From Triglochin maritima (lineage: Eukaryota > Streptophyta > Magnoliopsida > Alismatales > Juncaginaceae): a stretch of 64,000 nt of DNA. Shown piece after piece: positions 22,570 to 32,923 of the stretch; position 1 is the first letter of the stretch, and each line of letters opens with the position of its first letter. Position numbers and translations under genes: made by a program. The notes under the pieces are model-generated. The model had not been told where the DNA came from. It worked only from the letters and a program-made list of their open reading frames with translations, and ran no database searches. Where the stretch lies: contig OY821775.1 of the NCBI GenBank assembly GCA_963682175.1, positions 37,880,053 through 37,944,052 of the forward strand, read 5' to 3'.

Positions 22570-24160
22570 TGTTTGTTCATTTTAAATTTAGACCGCAAGT
22601 GCACAACCGTCGGTGAAGATGGGGCAAGTACGGGTCATCCGAAGGGAGGCGAGCATCCTTTGGTATGACCGAAATCAGATGAAGAATAAAGGGAGAAAAG
22701 ATGTGATTACGCTAAAGCTAAACTACACAAAACTAATAAGTACGAAATGCAAAAGAAAACACGAAAGATTGGAAATCAGAAAGAGAAACCACTAAGGGGT
22801 GGAGTATGTGCACATATGAAGTGAAATAAGTGATGAAAGATGCATGTAAGCATGTATGTGTGTGTGTTGTGTGTGTCATCATGCATAGGAAGTGTCTAAA
22901 GATGTGACAAAACCTATGAATCCATTCACACAACGTATAGACAATTACTACTTGATTAACATAAGTTTAGGCTCAGCATGAGAAGTGTCTAAAGATATGG
23001 AAAGACTCATGAAAAACTATAAACTCATGTGAAGAACAAAGGTAAGCATGTGAGGTGTCTAAATGTGATGGCAAAACCCTTCAAAACAAAGTTTCTTCAA
23101 TCAATCAAGCAAGGAAACACAAATACAAACACATAACTAACATGTAGCATATTTAACAGGAAATTTCAGTCAATAAAGATGAGAAAACTAAGCATGGGAA
23201 GTGTCTAAATCTTATGGCAAAACCCATAAAAATTTCCCAACATGTAGATGATTAAAGTACCCCCAATGAACTTACAAAACATGCATGTCTACACGATCCA
23301 AAATTCATCAAACATCCAAACTTCACAATATATATGAACATCATCTCTACCCCCCAAAGGGGATGTATCTACTCACTACACATTATTCTAGCAATTAAAC
23401 TAAAGAAGAAAGGAGACATTCTAACTAATTTAGCCTAAGATCAAAGAGATAAGACTAAGGTAAGCATGCATAAAAAAGAAACAACATGAAAACAAAACAA
23501 TGAAAAATTATTTTATTAAATGACTCACATTACTAGTAGCATTCTTCTCCACCTTGAGTTTTTGCTCTAAGACTTACTCCAAGTAAAGAGAATGCCACCA
23601 AGCAATGTGTCAATACAAAAGGAGGAGGATGAGTTCTATTTATAGCCATAGAAAAAGGTGATCGGGGACAATCCCCTGATGTGGGACTAATGAAACCTTC
23701 CCCGAATACACATAAACACATAACCCATACCGTGGAGAAACAAGGTCTGATTCGGAGACAAACAGACCGCCAATTAACGGTCACTTTTTCCCGGATGTGA
23801 CTCATTTTTGGATATGTTCTTTATTTCTTCAATTCTTCACATGGGGTGGACTCAGATCGGTCAGATCGGTTATAGGAGTGTCGGCCCGAATCTAATTGCC
23901 AAAATACTCCTCATGATGGTGTGGGGTTTCTTCATTTGCTCATTGGTCCTTTGGGGTAACATTCGGGTCCTTCTCCCTTGCATCTTAGTCCCCAAGTCTC
24001 AAAACTCAGTCTTTTTTCTTGCTTTTAGGTCCTTTTATGCCTCTTCTCCTCAATCCTATCTATTCTTGAAACTCAAACATAAAACTCGTTACATAACATT
24101 GTTTAGGTTCAAGATAATGGATATAAGACACAAAATGAATGCATGAAATAATGTCAATCA
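22570..24160 (-). repeat. Element D: solo LTR of the A/B/C family
   Basis: A 1591-bp LTR starting TGTTTGTTC and ending GTCAATCA, flanked by perfect 5-bp copies of GTACA (22565-22569 and 24161-24165). It has no internal region, so it is the product of recombination between two LTRs. It keeps the TATA box (near 23636) and a damaged palindrome (AGACCGCCAATTAACGGTCA at 23764). Divergence from the LTRs of A and C is clear, so it is an older insertion. Confidence 0.9.
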
Positions 24161-24165
24161 GTACA

Positions 24166-24476
24166 CCGAAGGTTACTCAGTCGTCCGTTTGAGACAGGTT
24201 CGGTAGACCGAAGGAAACATGGTCGATCAACAGAGACATATGATCATTTTGTGCATCAAGTGTACATTCGATCCCATGACTCAAATAATTAGAAAATTAG
24301 ATGTGAAGTCCTTCAACTTCGATTACAAGCCTTGAGCCTTTCTCTTGAAATTGATTAGTCATTTGGTTTGAGCACCTACATTGTTATAAATATACAATAT
24401 ATATGCAATTTGACAATATCATATATGTGATTTGTTAATTTGAGTTGTACATAATATTGTTTGTTAATCATCAAAA
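24166..24476. other. LTR-like DNA between D and element E protease
   Basis: Continues the sequence interrupted by D and carries CGGTAGACCGAAGG and GGTCGATCAACAG, degenerate members of the GGTCGACC group. No gene seen. Confidence 0.4.
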
Positions 24477-24960
24477 TTAAGAGTAAAGATGCCAAAAGGC
24501 CAACACTTTGAAATTACCTGCAAAACACATCTCGATGGCTTCAACCTGTTGTTCAAACTCTACTCGGGAAATACAAGTGATGCTTTTATTTTCACTACCT
24601 TCATTTTCCTTCAAAGGTTGAAAGATTACCTTTCTAGAACCACTACAAATGGTATACGAATGTAACACTTATTATCGAACTGCCATTTTTGACCAGGTAT
24701 CAAATGAGATGCATCCATAGGTACTACATCACAATATATGCTTGTCTTCTAATGTGGTCCAACAGGAATTCCACTAAACATTTATTTTCAACCTTAACTT
24801 CAGTGGTTCGATTCAGCCACCCCAATTGATACGGGAGGCGAATGCGGTTCAGTTTTTAAGTTCAATTTTTGAACTGCTTCTTCTGAAATCACATTTTCTC
24901 AACTACCTGAGTCAATAATCAATTTGCATACCTTGCTACCAATATTGCACTTACTTGAGA
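24477..24960 (-). pseudogene. Gypsy aspartic protease region (element E)
   Basis: Minus text reads LIIDSGS, a stop, then ENVISEEAVQKLNLKTEPH, and further on YCDVVPMDASHLIPGQKWQF. In chromovirus elements the corresponding text is D-S-G-S-S-x-N-V-I-S, followed about 60 residues later by D-V-V-P-M-D-x-C-H-L-L-L-G-R-P-W-Q. The catalytic D-S-G is present but a stop follows and the L-G-R-P motif is mutated. It lies between gag (right) and the displaced RT (16684-17272). Confidence 0.8.
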
Positions 24961-25059
24961 AAATCCGCAACAACAAGATAATAATCCTCCATAAAAACTC
25001 CTACTTTGTACAAGTTCCTAAATTCATTTTCACATATTTCTTGAGTATAAAGCTGTAAC

Positions 25060-25563
25060 TTGAGAATGGGACATTCATTGGCATAGTGATCCGATTCGTG
25101 GCAACGATGACAACGGATGGAGGCTTTATTTCATTGAACTCTTGACAGGGTACTTGATGCCACTTGAATTTGTTGTCCCATGCTTTTATTTTGTGGTGCC
25201 CATGAAGTCCTTAACATTGGTGGACTCAAATTTTGATGACGTTAGCTTAAGTAACGTGCCACCAACTGCTCTTGTGTTTCCCAAAATTGGTTTCGAGGAA
25301 CAAGTCAGTAGAATTCAATTGTAAACTCATCAACGTTCTTCGAACCTTGAATTAGCACTTGGAGGTTCTGAAACAAAGTTCGATGTTAGTTTAACGACAA
25401 GAACTCTTTGCGCCTCTCCTTTTTCAGTTCCTTCCAATCTTTAAGAACATCTAGCCCATCCAAATACCATTGATAGCAGAAAGATTGCCACCACGCAACG
25501 GCTTGATCCTTGACTCTAGTTGCTACCAAAGAAACTTTCTTGTCAGTCAGAACCTCTTTCAAA
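25060..25563 (-). pseudogene. Gypsy gag C-terminal half with zinc knuckle (element E)
   Basis: Minus text reads KEVLTDKKVSLVATRVKDQA, VAWWQSFCYQWYLDGLDVLK, KNVDEFTIEFY, QEQLVARYL and then CHRCHESDHYANECP. The last is a retroviral CCHC knuckle (C-x2-C-x4-H-x4-C) at about 25075-25130. The order matches chromovirus gag. Several stops. The N-terminal part continues at 26345 beyond a CACTA MITE. Confidence 0.85.
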
Positions 25564-26344
25564 AACTAGTGTAGAAAAGCCCATATATGTCGGATATACA
25601 GGGGTATATACAACAAATTTTGGCGGTCCAATGACCGTCGTATATGTCCCCAATGCCTATGCCCTAGTGTATAGATGTCGGCTATATACGACCGACATCT
25701 ATACCCTGTATAGACGTCGGCTATATATGACCAACTTCTATACCCAAGTTGCAACCATCATAAGCCCAAGTGCAAATATTTTGACCATTAAATATGTATA
25801 TCTCACTTGCCTTTTGTAGTACGGTACCCAACTCCCATTTGGAAGTCAAGGAGTGATGGAGTACATCAACTCCACCAACAAAAAAAAATTCTCCAATGTG
25901 GGACAAAACTTCCAACACATATGAGATAATGGAGTGTTGGTTTGTCTAGTAAGAAATTCCTTATACTTGAAGACATTTAGGTGAATGTGAAGGAAGACAT
26001 GTAGGTATTTAGATAAAAACGGAGATGAATGATTCCTTACATGTATTATATATATGTTGTTGTTATTTCTGATGTAGGTTTAAATGATGAGAAATGCTTT
26101 AGGAAATTATATGAACAAAGAATATTATAATTTAATTATTTAAATGATTAAGGATGAAAAGATGTCGGTTATACTACAAACTAACATCTATATATAACAT
26201 AGACGTCGGCTATACAAAACCCGATGCCTATACATAACTATAGACGTCGGCCTCCCTTACATGCGACGTCTATACGTATAGACGTCGCGTTTACGGGAGA
26301 CCACCCTATATTTGGCGACGCGTATTTCCTATTATGCACTAGTG
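25564..26344. mobile_element. CACTA-type MITE inside gag of element E
   Basis: The right end on the complement reads CACTAGTGCATAATAGG and the left end reads AACTAGTGTAGAAAAGC, the first C being lost. A 3-bp AAA flanks both sides, the TSD length of CACTA elements. Near both ends there are repeated copies of GACGTCGGCTATA in both orientations (for example near 25675, 25713, 26163 and 26204), as expected of CACTA subterminal repeats. No transposase. Gag reads through once it is removed. Confidence 0.8.
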
Positions 26345-26700
26345 AAAGCAAGCACCTCCTTGGTCACACTCAACCAATCAAGGAATTCGTCGGGGTTTAG
26401 TCCACCTGTGAATTGTGGAACTTAGACATGAAAATCTACATCCCAATGATTAGTAACACGATCTTCTTGATCCTGAACTGGGTGTCTTTCCTGTAGGTTC
26501 CCGTATCGTCCTCGAGGTGGTAACTCATCCTATTCAGTGTCGTCGTTGTTCACTTCCAGTGGCATCCGGCTATTTGGTTGATGTTTTGGTGCATTGAGTG
26601 CTACTTGTTGCACCAAAGTTGTTAGAGTTTGACGTACGACGTGATTCTCCTCCCGTTCTTTCCATCATTTCTCTCGACCCCTTCACGATATGTAGATGGA
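26345..26700 (-). pseudogene. Gypsy gag N-terminal part (element E)
   Basis: Minus text gives VNNDDTE, a stop, DELPPRGRYGNLQERHPVQD, WDVDFHV, a stop, then VPQFTGGLNPDEFLDWLSVT and KEVLAF. The last part is the start of the retrotransposon gag domain. The region follows the PBS directly. Two stops are visible. Confidence 0.75.
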
Positions 26701-26705
26701 TCTAG

Positions 26706-26717
26706 GCTCTGATACCA
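26706..26717 (-). other. Primer binding site, element E
   Basis: The complement is TGGTATCAGAGC, 2 nt from the 5' LTR. It fits priming by initiator tRNA-Met. Confidence 0.85.
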
Positions 26718-26719
26718 AG

Positions 26720-27168
26720 TGATGCAATTTCATCCCACAATTCAATAGTTTAGGAAATTTTCCAAATCACTAACCCAACAACAGGAGATCTAATCTTTGT
26801 CCTCTTGTGTTGGAAAAGAAAACCCAAAAAGAAATTTCAATTTTTTTCGTAAAAACTAAAAGAAAAACCAACTTTGATAACCACCCACAATGTTTTAGAT
26901 CTATACTTATCTACACCCCTATGCATAATGGGCTCATTCATGTTTCGCCCAATACCATACAAACTACAACACTTACTCAAATACACAAAACATTATTCTT
27001 GACACATACTTAGACATTAACACATAGCATTAAACACAAGACATTATGCATGTAACGTGAAAATATTTTATGACAAATAACGTGACCATTTGGTTTTGAA
27101 TTGCGACGATTGACATGTCGACGGTGTCAGTTTGGATTCATGCACAGTTCTCGTCATGGATATTGTCG
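26720..27168 (-). repeat. 5' LTR of element E
   Basis: Starts TGATGCAATTTC at the PBS and ends near GATATTGTCG; the terminal CA seems mutated. It aligns with 1146-1590. Confidence 0.85.
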
Positions 27169-27640
27169 TTTCTAATTCTGCATCAGCTTAAAAATGCAAA
27201 TGTCTCAAATTAAATTCAAAGGGATTAAACCAACTATCCTCATGTTTCTTGATCATAGTTTTATCTTAAGGTGTTGATCACATTTAAATCAAAGGTGTTG
27301 ATAGAAAATTTTACGCTTAGGTGGTGGCATTTAATATAGACTCAATAGTGCACGTTTGGGATTCTATCATGGATGCTATCGTAATGCCTTATATACTTAT
27401 AGGTGTGGATCGAGCAGACTCCACTAGGTCAGGGGAAAAACTTATGAGATTTATAATGTTTTATATTTACAGTTTCTAGGATCTACTATTATATCCTAAA
27501 CCCTATTAGAGTGCTAAATGGAGATTAGTGGAGTTTAGGTGAAAGTTGGCTTTGACTTGAGAGGGTATGGGGTGGGGTGTGTGTGACGTGATGTTGGGCA
27601 TGGGTGATGTGAAAGGGAGGTGTGGGTTGGGTTACCTATT
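27169..27640. other. Unassigned AT-rich flank
   Basis: I see no gene, repeat copy or motif here. It may be the DNA into which element E was inserted. Confidence 0.3.
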
Positions 27641-28987
27641 GGTGAGAGTCGTGCTTTAAAAGAAAAACCCAAGTCTCACTCCTCTTTTCTTCTCTTCTTC
27701 TCCCAACCCACTCATTTCTCACACTCACTCTCTCTTTCTCAAGGAGCTGCGGGCGTGGAGCTTGACGAAGTCTTGGGCAGGGCCGACGTGGAGTAGGCTA
27801 TGGGGTGATCGAGGCAGTTGCGGTCGGACGAGCTATGTTGCACGGAGGTGGACATCGGGACTAGCGGAGTTCCGACAAAACTCCGACAACCTAAGAAGGT
27901 ATGCCAAGTTCCTGCATTATATGATTGCTCACCCAAGGTGATGTGAGGTTTTTGTTCATCGTTGGAGGTCGGAGACCTCACCGGCAATGAAGACAACATG
28001 TTGTGCTTGGTAAATCCAGGTAGCTGTCAATAAACGGTCGATCAGTGCCTTTTGGAGGTCGACCGGATATAGTGTTTTTTGTCTGATCATAACCAACACT
28101 GGTTGAATGATGCCTTGGGGCGGTCGATCGGTCGTGCTTCTGCTGGTGGATCAGAAGAGCTTCTGTTGTTTTTCGGTCGACCGGGACCCCTGAGTCGGTC
28201 GACCATTGTTTCCTGGACAGAGCGTGGACCCTCTAAATAGTCGACCACTCATGACTTTGTCTGACTGGTACTTAAGTTCACTTAATGAATGTTCGACTGA
28301 TTGATAATGAGTTTGACCGATTGATGACTAGAAACTTCTAGGTTTCCCCTAGTAGTTTTCAATCGACCGGGGCCCCTACGTCATTCGACCGATTGCCTTA
28401 GATCGATTTAGACTTAACGAGGTGTTGACCAAGTAACGGTCGACCGATTTATACCATATGTTCGGTCATTGGGGCTTAAGTTATGAGCCCAGAGTTCGAC
28501 CGTTGTAGGCATATGGTCGACCGATCCTTTGGGAACGGTCGACCGATATACCTTTTTCGGTTGACCGTTTGGGCCCAGAACTGAATCCTTGTCCTAGTGT
28601 AGTGTCAACCGTGTCCACAGAAACCAGTGTCCTCCCTTAGAGCATGAGCCGGGAGGTGATGGTGGGTACGTTGCTCATGCCTGCCACGGACCGTCATGTG
28701 GAATAGTGTGGATACTTGGGACGTGGCACCCCTGCATTATCGACTGTGGCGTAGCGTATGCTTTACTCGACTCATTTTAAAGTAGTAGACTTGAGGGATC
28801 ACGGATCCCAATGCACGATGTTGCACGACCCAATGGAGAGAATGACGTTGCGGACTTCGGTCCGGATGAGTCGATTGACCTACCTGCACGCGATGGATAC
28901 CTCCAACTGGCCTTGATGGCGTTGTCCCAGACGAGTGTGACCCGACCGATGCTATTCCAGCGGGTGTTTACTGACCGACGATGTTTT
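27641..28987. repeat. LTR-like GC-richer DNA with GGTCGACC palindromes
   Basis: A pyrimidine-rich, leader-like stretch (27660-27745) is followed by about 13 GGTCGACC or near-GGTCGACC sites between 28030 and 28570, then a GC-richer piece with no recognisable product. Composition differs from the flanks. I read it as LTR or leader of an unclassified retroelement, split on the right by copia H. The open frame from 28811 runs on into the copia LTR and has no recognisable domain. Confidence 0.45.
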
Positions 28988-29666
28988 TGTTGGAGGACGG
29001 GAGGAGGACGGGGAGCTATTGATCAACCCACCACAGAAGATTACCCGTCTCCTGGGCTACAGGGACCGCTGATTGGCGGTCCCCAACCGCCAATTGGCGG
29101 TCTAAAAGGCACGCCTCGTGTGCTGCCTTAGACCACCCTGATCACCATTCATTTTGCCTTCTTTTGATTCCACTAGATCCATTATTGATCTATGGCACGA
29201 AGGAAAGAAGGTGGCTCTCTACTCACAAAGCAAAAAAACCGATTTTGCAATGCACACTCTTCTTCTTCTTTCTACTCACATACTCACTCTTTTCTCACAC
29301 AATTTCGTGGCTCAACTTCTAATGCTTGATATATGTTGTTGTTGTTTTTGTTGTTGTCGTGTTACAAATGGTGAATTCTAGTGCTTTATATAGGCACTTA
29401 CATGACCCTACAACTTCCAAACATAAAGACTACATAAACATGATCATTGAAGATCATTACACCCTCTACTTAAATTGCATACATAATTAGGACGAAAATT
29501 ACTCAAAAAATGAAAAGACTCTTGTCTCTTCCACTCCCTCAACCTTTTGTCTTCTCATGTGTTGACTCATCTCCTCCTTGATGTGTCATCAAGCACTGAT
29601 GATGTGGCGGGTGACTAGGATGCCACATAGGATTAAGTCGCCACATAGGATTAAGTTCAATTCTCA
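28988..29666 (-). repeat. 3' LTR of element H
   Basis: In sense TGAGAATTGAAC to CCTCCAACA. Contains the TATA-like CTATATAAAG (29384-29393) and, downstream of it in sense, the paired palindromes at 29064-29101. Short direct repeats of CACATAGGATTAAGT lie at the inner end. Confidence 0.92.
29064..29101. promoter_or_regulatory. Paired palindromes in copia H 3' LTR
   Basis: A near-palindrome GGACCGCTGATTGGCGGTCC region and then ACCGCCAATTGGCGGT, separated by 4 nt. Same core as in the gypsy LTRs. Confidence 0.7.
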
Positions 29667-29897
29667 ATATTCCTCCTTGAACTTAATCCTCTTCCGTCCA
29701 CCATCCCAAGTTGATTTCTCAACTTCACATACAAGCGGATTGGCAGAGCTTTTGTTTTGTGTGAGAAGACACACCATGTGCAACTCACTCGTCGTCTCAT
29801 AGATTTCACGAAGTGTCTTGAACTTCCTTGGTCTCATCTCGTCATGTTTGTCAGATGGAACCATTTCATGATCAGTGGGGTTGGCTATCTCCTCTTC
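29667..29897 (-). pseudogene. Spacer and deletion scar of copia H
   Basis: In frame after the TAA at 29898, the reading continues MVPSDKHDEMRPRKFKTLRE and IYETTSELHMVCLL. This is the usual linker before copia RT. It then jumps to TQNKSSANPLVCEVEKSTWD and GGRKRIKFKEEY and stops at the LTR. The expected RT opening and the whole RNase H are absent. The junction is probably near 29762. I infer a single internal deletion of roughly 1.5-2 kb. Confidence 0.75.
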
Positions 29898-32222
29898 TTA
29901 TTCTTCATTTGGCACTTGTGGAATCTCCTCTTTGGACTCCCATGTTACCTCCTCGTTAACCTGTACATCACGACTAATGACAATTTTGTTGTTAGTTGGA
30001 TCGAGAAGCCTATAAGCTTTCGATGGTTCATCATAGCCAACAAATACAAGCTTGATGCTCCTATCATCAAGTTTTATCCTTCTTTCTTTTGGTACATGTG
30101 CATATGCTGTGCTTCCAAACACCTTCATATGTGCTACGGTTGGCTTATAGCCACTCCACGCTTCTTGTGGAGTTACTCCCTCCAAACTTGCAGTTTTGCA
30201 ACGATTCAACGTATACACTGCACATGCCACAGCTTCGGCCCATAGCTCTTTTGACACGTTCTTGCTTTTCAACATACTTCGAACCATGTCCATGATGGTT
30301 CTATTCTTCCTTTCAGCTACACCATTTTGTTGTGGTGAGTATGGAGCCGTCAAATGGCATTTTATGCCATTCTCCTCACAAAAGTTGTTGAACTCGGTTG
30401 ATGTGAACTCGCCTCCTCGATCAGACCTTAATGTCTTGATGTTGTTGCCACTTTGTTTCTCCACATATGCCTTGAACTTCTTGAACATGCGAAAAGCCTC
30501 AGATTTCTCCTTCAAGAAGTACACCCACGTTTTCCGTGAAAAGTCATCAATAAACGTTAAGAAATAACGATTCTTACTAATCGAGTGTGGAGTGATCGGT
30601 CCACATATGTCGGTATGCACCAACTCTAGCACCTTCTTTGCTCTATGTTCAGCTTGCTTTGGAAAACTCTTCCTTGGTAATTTTCCAACCATGCAACCTT
30701 CACAAAATCCGTCTTTGGATTCGGTCATCGGCAGACCATGCACCATTCCCTTTTGCGCCATTTCTTGGATCCCGCCGAAGTTCAAGTGTCCAAGTCGCAT
30801 ATGCCACAACCAATCTCCCTTAATGCATGCATTCAAACATCTAGCACGAGCACAAGTTAGATTCAATTTAAACATTCGATTTTTGGACATTTCTACCTTT
30901 GCAATCAGATGTCCATCTTGTCCTCGCACGGTCATGTGTCGATCCTTCATCAAGATCGTGAACCCTTTCTCCAGGAGTTGTCCCATGCTTAAAATGTTCG
31001 TCTTCTTATCGGGCACAAAGAACACATTGGAGATAAGCTTTTGAGATCCATCCTTTACTTGGATCATGATGTGACCTTTACCTTCCACGCGCACCTTTGA
31101 TGCATCTCCAAACGAAACGTGCCCATGTACTCCTTCCTCCAAATGTGCGAACATGTGTCTATTTCCACACATGTGGTTGCTTGCTCCCGTATCGAGATAC
31201 CAAACACCTTCTTGTTCGCCTTCCATTCCTTTGTCGGCAAGCAAGACTACATCCTCATCACAAGCATTCTCCTCCACGGCCACAAGGTTGGAGTTTTCTT
31301 CCACCCTTTTCTTCGACCAACACTCGCTTGCGTAGTGTCCATGCTTCCCACAATTGAAGCACTCAATCACCTTCTTCGATCCGCGATCACCACGGACACG
31401 GCTGGAGCTCTCCTCCACCTTCTTTTGCGACCAGCATTCTTTCGCAAAATGACCATGCTTCCCACACTTGAAGCATTCGACCTCCTTCTTTCTTGAATGG
31501 CCTCCATAATCACGACCGCTTCCACGATCTACGTTGCGAGGTTTCTCCTCCTTAAGCGACATCTTCGCTTGCAACGCCTCCTCTAAGAAATCTTGTCTTT
31601 TCTTCTTCTTTCTTTGCTCGTGTGCCTCCAACGAGCTAGCTAGATCATCAATAGTCATTTTCTCGAGGTCCTTTGATTCCTCGATTGCGCACACCACATT
31701 CTCGAAGTCCTCGGTGAGAGAATGCAACACCTTCTCCACCACTCTTCCTTCGGTCAGCGCCTCCCCATTTCTTTTTAATTTGTTCGCCACCATGCGAACT
31801 CTCGTCACGAAATCGGCAACACCTTCCGATTCCTTCATTTTTAACGCCTCGAACTCGCCTCGAAGCATTTGGAGGCGCACTTGCCTCACTCGATCAACAC
31901 CCTTGTAGCTCCTCTCAAGGGTGTCCCACGCCTCCTTCGACGTCTTCGCTTCAGCGATCTTTTCAAAGCCACTCTCATCCACCGCTTGGAAGAGAAGGAA
32001 GAGAGCACTCTTATCTTTGGCTCTTCTCTCCTTTTGTGCTTTGATTTGTGCGACAGTTTCTTCTCCCATCTCGGCCTCCTCCTCGAAGCCGCTCTCCACA
32101 AGATCCCAAGCATCATGCGCACCCAGCAGCGTACGCATTTGGATACTCCAATTGTCGTAGTTGCCTTTAGACAATCGAGGCAACGACGCATGACCAAACG
32201 AGGTCATTCCCGAGCTTCCCAT
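29898..32222 (-). CDS. Copia gag-protease-integrase polyprotein, no RT
   Basis: An intact frame of 774 codons. Residues 1-210 are UBN2-type gag. Two zinc knuckles follow (C250-C253-H258-C263 and C288-C291-H296-C301). The protease active site is LDTGAS with Asp344. The pre-integrase HHCC finger has H474, H479, C507 and C510. The integrase shows D538, D601 and E637, a proper DD35E spacing. The C-terminal part reads VFGSTAYAHVPKERR and LVFVGYDEPSKAYRLL. Family function: the particle protein, its maturation protease and the cDNA integrase. The start is the ATG near the PBS, with no rival. A TAA ends the frame where the linker to RT begins. Without RT it cannot make cDNA itself but could still supply gag and integrase. 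Confidence 0.92.
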   Translation of the reverse strand: MGSSGMTSFGHASLPRLSKGNYDNWSIQMRTLLGAHDAWDLVESGFEEEAEMGEETVAQIKAQKERRAKDKSALFLLFQAVDESGFEKIAEAKTSKEAWDTLERSYKGVDRVRQVRLQMLRGEFEALKMKESEGVADFVTRVRMVANKLKRNGEALTEGRVVEKVLHSLTEDFENVVCAIEESKDLEKMTIDDLASSLEAHEQRKKKKRQDFLEEALQAKMSLKEEKPRNVDRGSGRDYGGHSRKKEVECFKCGKHGHFAKECWSQKKVEESSSRVRGDRGSKKVIECFNCGKHGHYASECWSKKRVEENSNLVAVEENACDEDVVLLADKGMEGEQEGVWYLDTGASNHMCGNRHMFAHLEEGVHGHVSFGDASKVRVEGKGHIMIQVKDGSQKLISNVFFVPDKKTNILSMGQLLEKGFTILMKDRHMTVRGQDGHLIAKVEMSKNRMFKLNLTCARARCLNACIKGDWLWHMRLGHLNFGGIQEMAQKGMVHGLPMTESKDGFCEGCMVGKLPRKSFPKQAEHRAKKVLELVHTDICGPITPHSISKNRYFLTFIDDFSRKTWVYFLKEKSEAFRMFKKFKAYVEKQSGNNIKTLRSDRGGEFTSTEFNNFCEENGIKCHLTAPYSPQQNGVAERKNRTIMDMVRSMLKSKNVSKELWAEAVACAVYTLNRCKTASLEGVTPQEAWSGYKPTVAHMKVFGSTAYAHVPKERRIKLDDRSIKLVFVGYDEPSKAYRLLDPTNNKIVISRDVQVNEEVTWESKEEIPQVPNEE

Positions 32223-32230
32223 CGGACGAG

Positions 32231-32242
32231 GCTCTGATACCA
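32231..32242 (-). other. Primer binding site, element H
   Basis: The complement TGGTATCAGAGC lies 2 nt from the 5' LTR and matches the 3' end complement of initiator tRNA-Met. Confidence 0.9.
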
Positions 32243-32244
32243 GA

Positions 32245-32923
32245 TGTTGGAGGACGGGAGGAGGACGGGGAGCTACTGATCAACCCACCACAGGAGATTA
32301 CCCGTCTCCTGGGCTACAGGGACCGCTGATTGGCGGTCCCCAACCGCCAATTGGCGGTCTAAAAGGCGCGCCTCGTATGCTGCCTTAGACCACCCTGATC
32401 ACCATTCATTTTGCCTTCTTTTGATTCCACTAGATCCATTATTGATCTATGGCACGAAGGAAAGAAGGTGGCTCTCTACTCACAAAGCAAAAAAACCGAT
32501 TTTGCAATGCACACTCTTCTTCTTCTTTCTACTCACATACTCACTCTTTTCTCACACAATTTCGTGGCTCAACTTCTAATGCTTGATATATGTTGTTGTT
32601 GTTTTTGTTGTTGTCGTGTTACAAATGGTGAATTCTAGTGCTTTATATAGGCACTTACATGACCCTACAACTTCCAAACATAAAGACTACATAAACATGA
32701 TCATTGAAGATCATTACACCCTCTACTTAAATTGCATACATAATTAGGACGAAAATTACTCAAAAAATGAAAAGACTCTTGTCTCTTCCACTCCCTCAAC
32801 CTTTTGTCTTCTCAGGTGTTGACTCATCTCCTCCTTGATGTGTCATCAAGCACTGATGATGTGGCGGGTGACTAGGATGCCACATAGGATTAAGTCGCCA
32901 CATAGGATTAAGTTCAATTCTCA
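32245..32923 (-). repeat. 5' LTR of element H
   Basis: 679 bp, nearly identical to 28988-29666. The TATA-like box at 32641-32650 would start transcription about 270-300 nt before the palindrome pair, which is therefore transcribed (R-U5). Confidence 0.92.
32321..32358. promoter_or_regulatory. Paired palindromes in copia H 5' LTR
   Basis: GACCGCTGATTGGCGGTC at 32321-32338 and ACCGCCAATTGGCGGT at 32343-32358. Downstream of the TATA box in sense. Confidence 0.7.

Larger units (their letters stand above)
1146..27168 (-). mobile_element. Element E: nested chromovirus-like Ty3/gypsy retrotransposon
   Basis: The two ends are related LTRs (1146-1590 and 26720-27168) in the same orientation. Reading the minus strand from the right, the order is 5' LTR, tRNA-Met PBS, gag, zinc knuckle, protease, RT, RNase H, H2C2 and integrase core, integrase C-terminus, 3' LTR. 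This is the Ty3/gypsy order. The pieces are split by later insertions at 25564-26344, 17273-24476, 11301-16683, 10372-10923 and 1892-9710. The coding pieces contain stops and frameshifts, so the element is dead. No clear 5-bp TSD is visible, and no chromodomain was recognised; the chromovirus label rests on the gag and integrase motifs. Confidence 0.85.
28988..32923 (-). mobile_element. Element H: young Ty1/copia element lacking RT and RNase H
   Basis: Two 679-bp LTRs (28988-29666 and 32245-32923) differ at only about half a dozen positions. The PBS (32231-32242) is complementary to tRNA-iMet. One long frame encodes gag, protease and integrase. RT and RNase H have been removed, leaving about 230 bp between the integrase frame and the 3' LTR. 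A purine-rich AAGGAGGAATAT precedes the 3' LTR in sense. No convincing 5-bp TSD was found (GTTTT on the left, ATGGT on the right), odd for LTRs this similar. Confidence 0.92.

Noticed and set aside
28030..28570. Regular short repeats considered as a CRISPR-like array
   Set aside because: Units are 8-10 bp palindromes with irregular spacing in a plant genome; no repeat-spacer pattern.
28811..29131. 106-codon plus frame as a host gene
   Set aside because: It runs into the copia LTR and ends in the translated palindromes; no similarity recognised.
29757..32237. Many plus-strand open frames of 60-160 codons
   Set aside because: They are antisense shadows of the intact copia gag-protease-integrase frame and have no recognisable domains.
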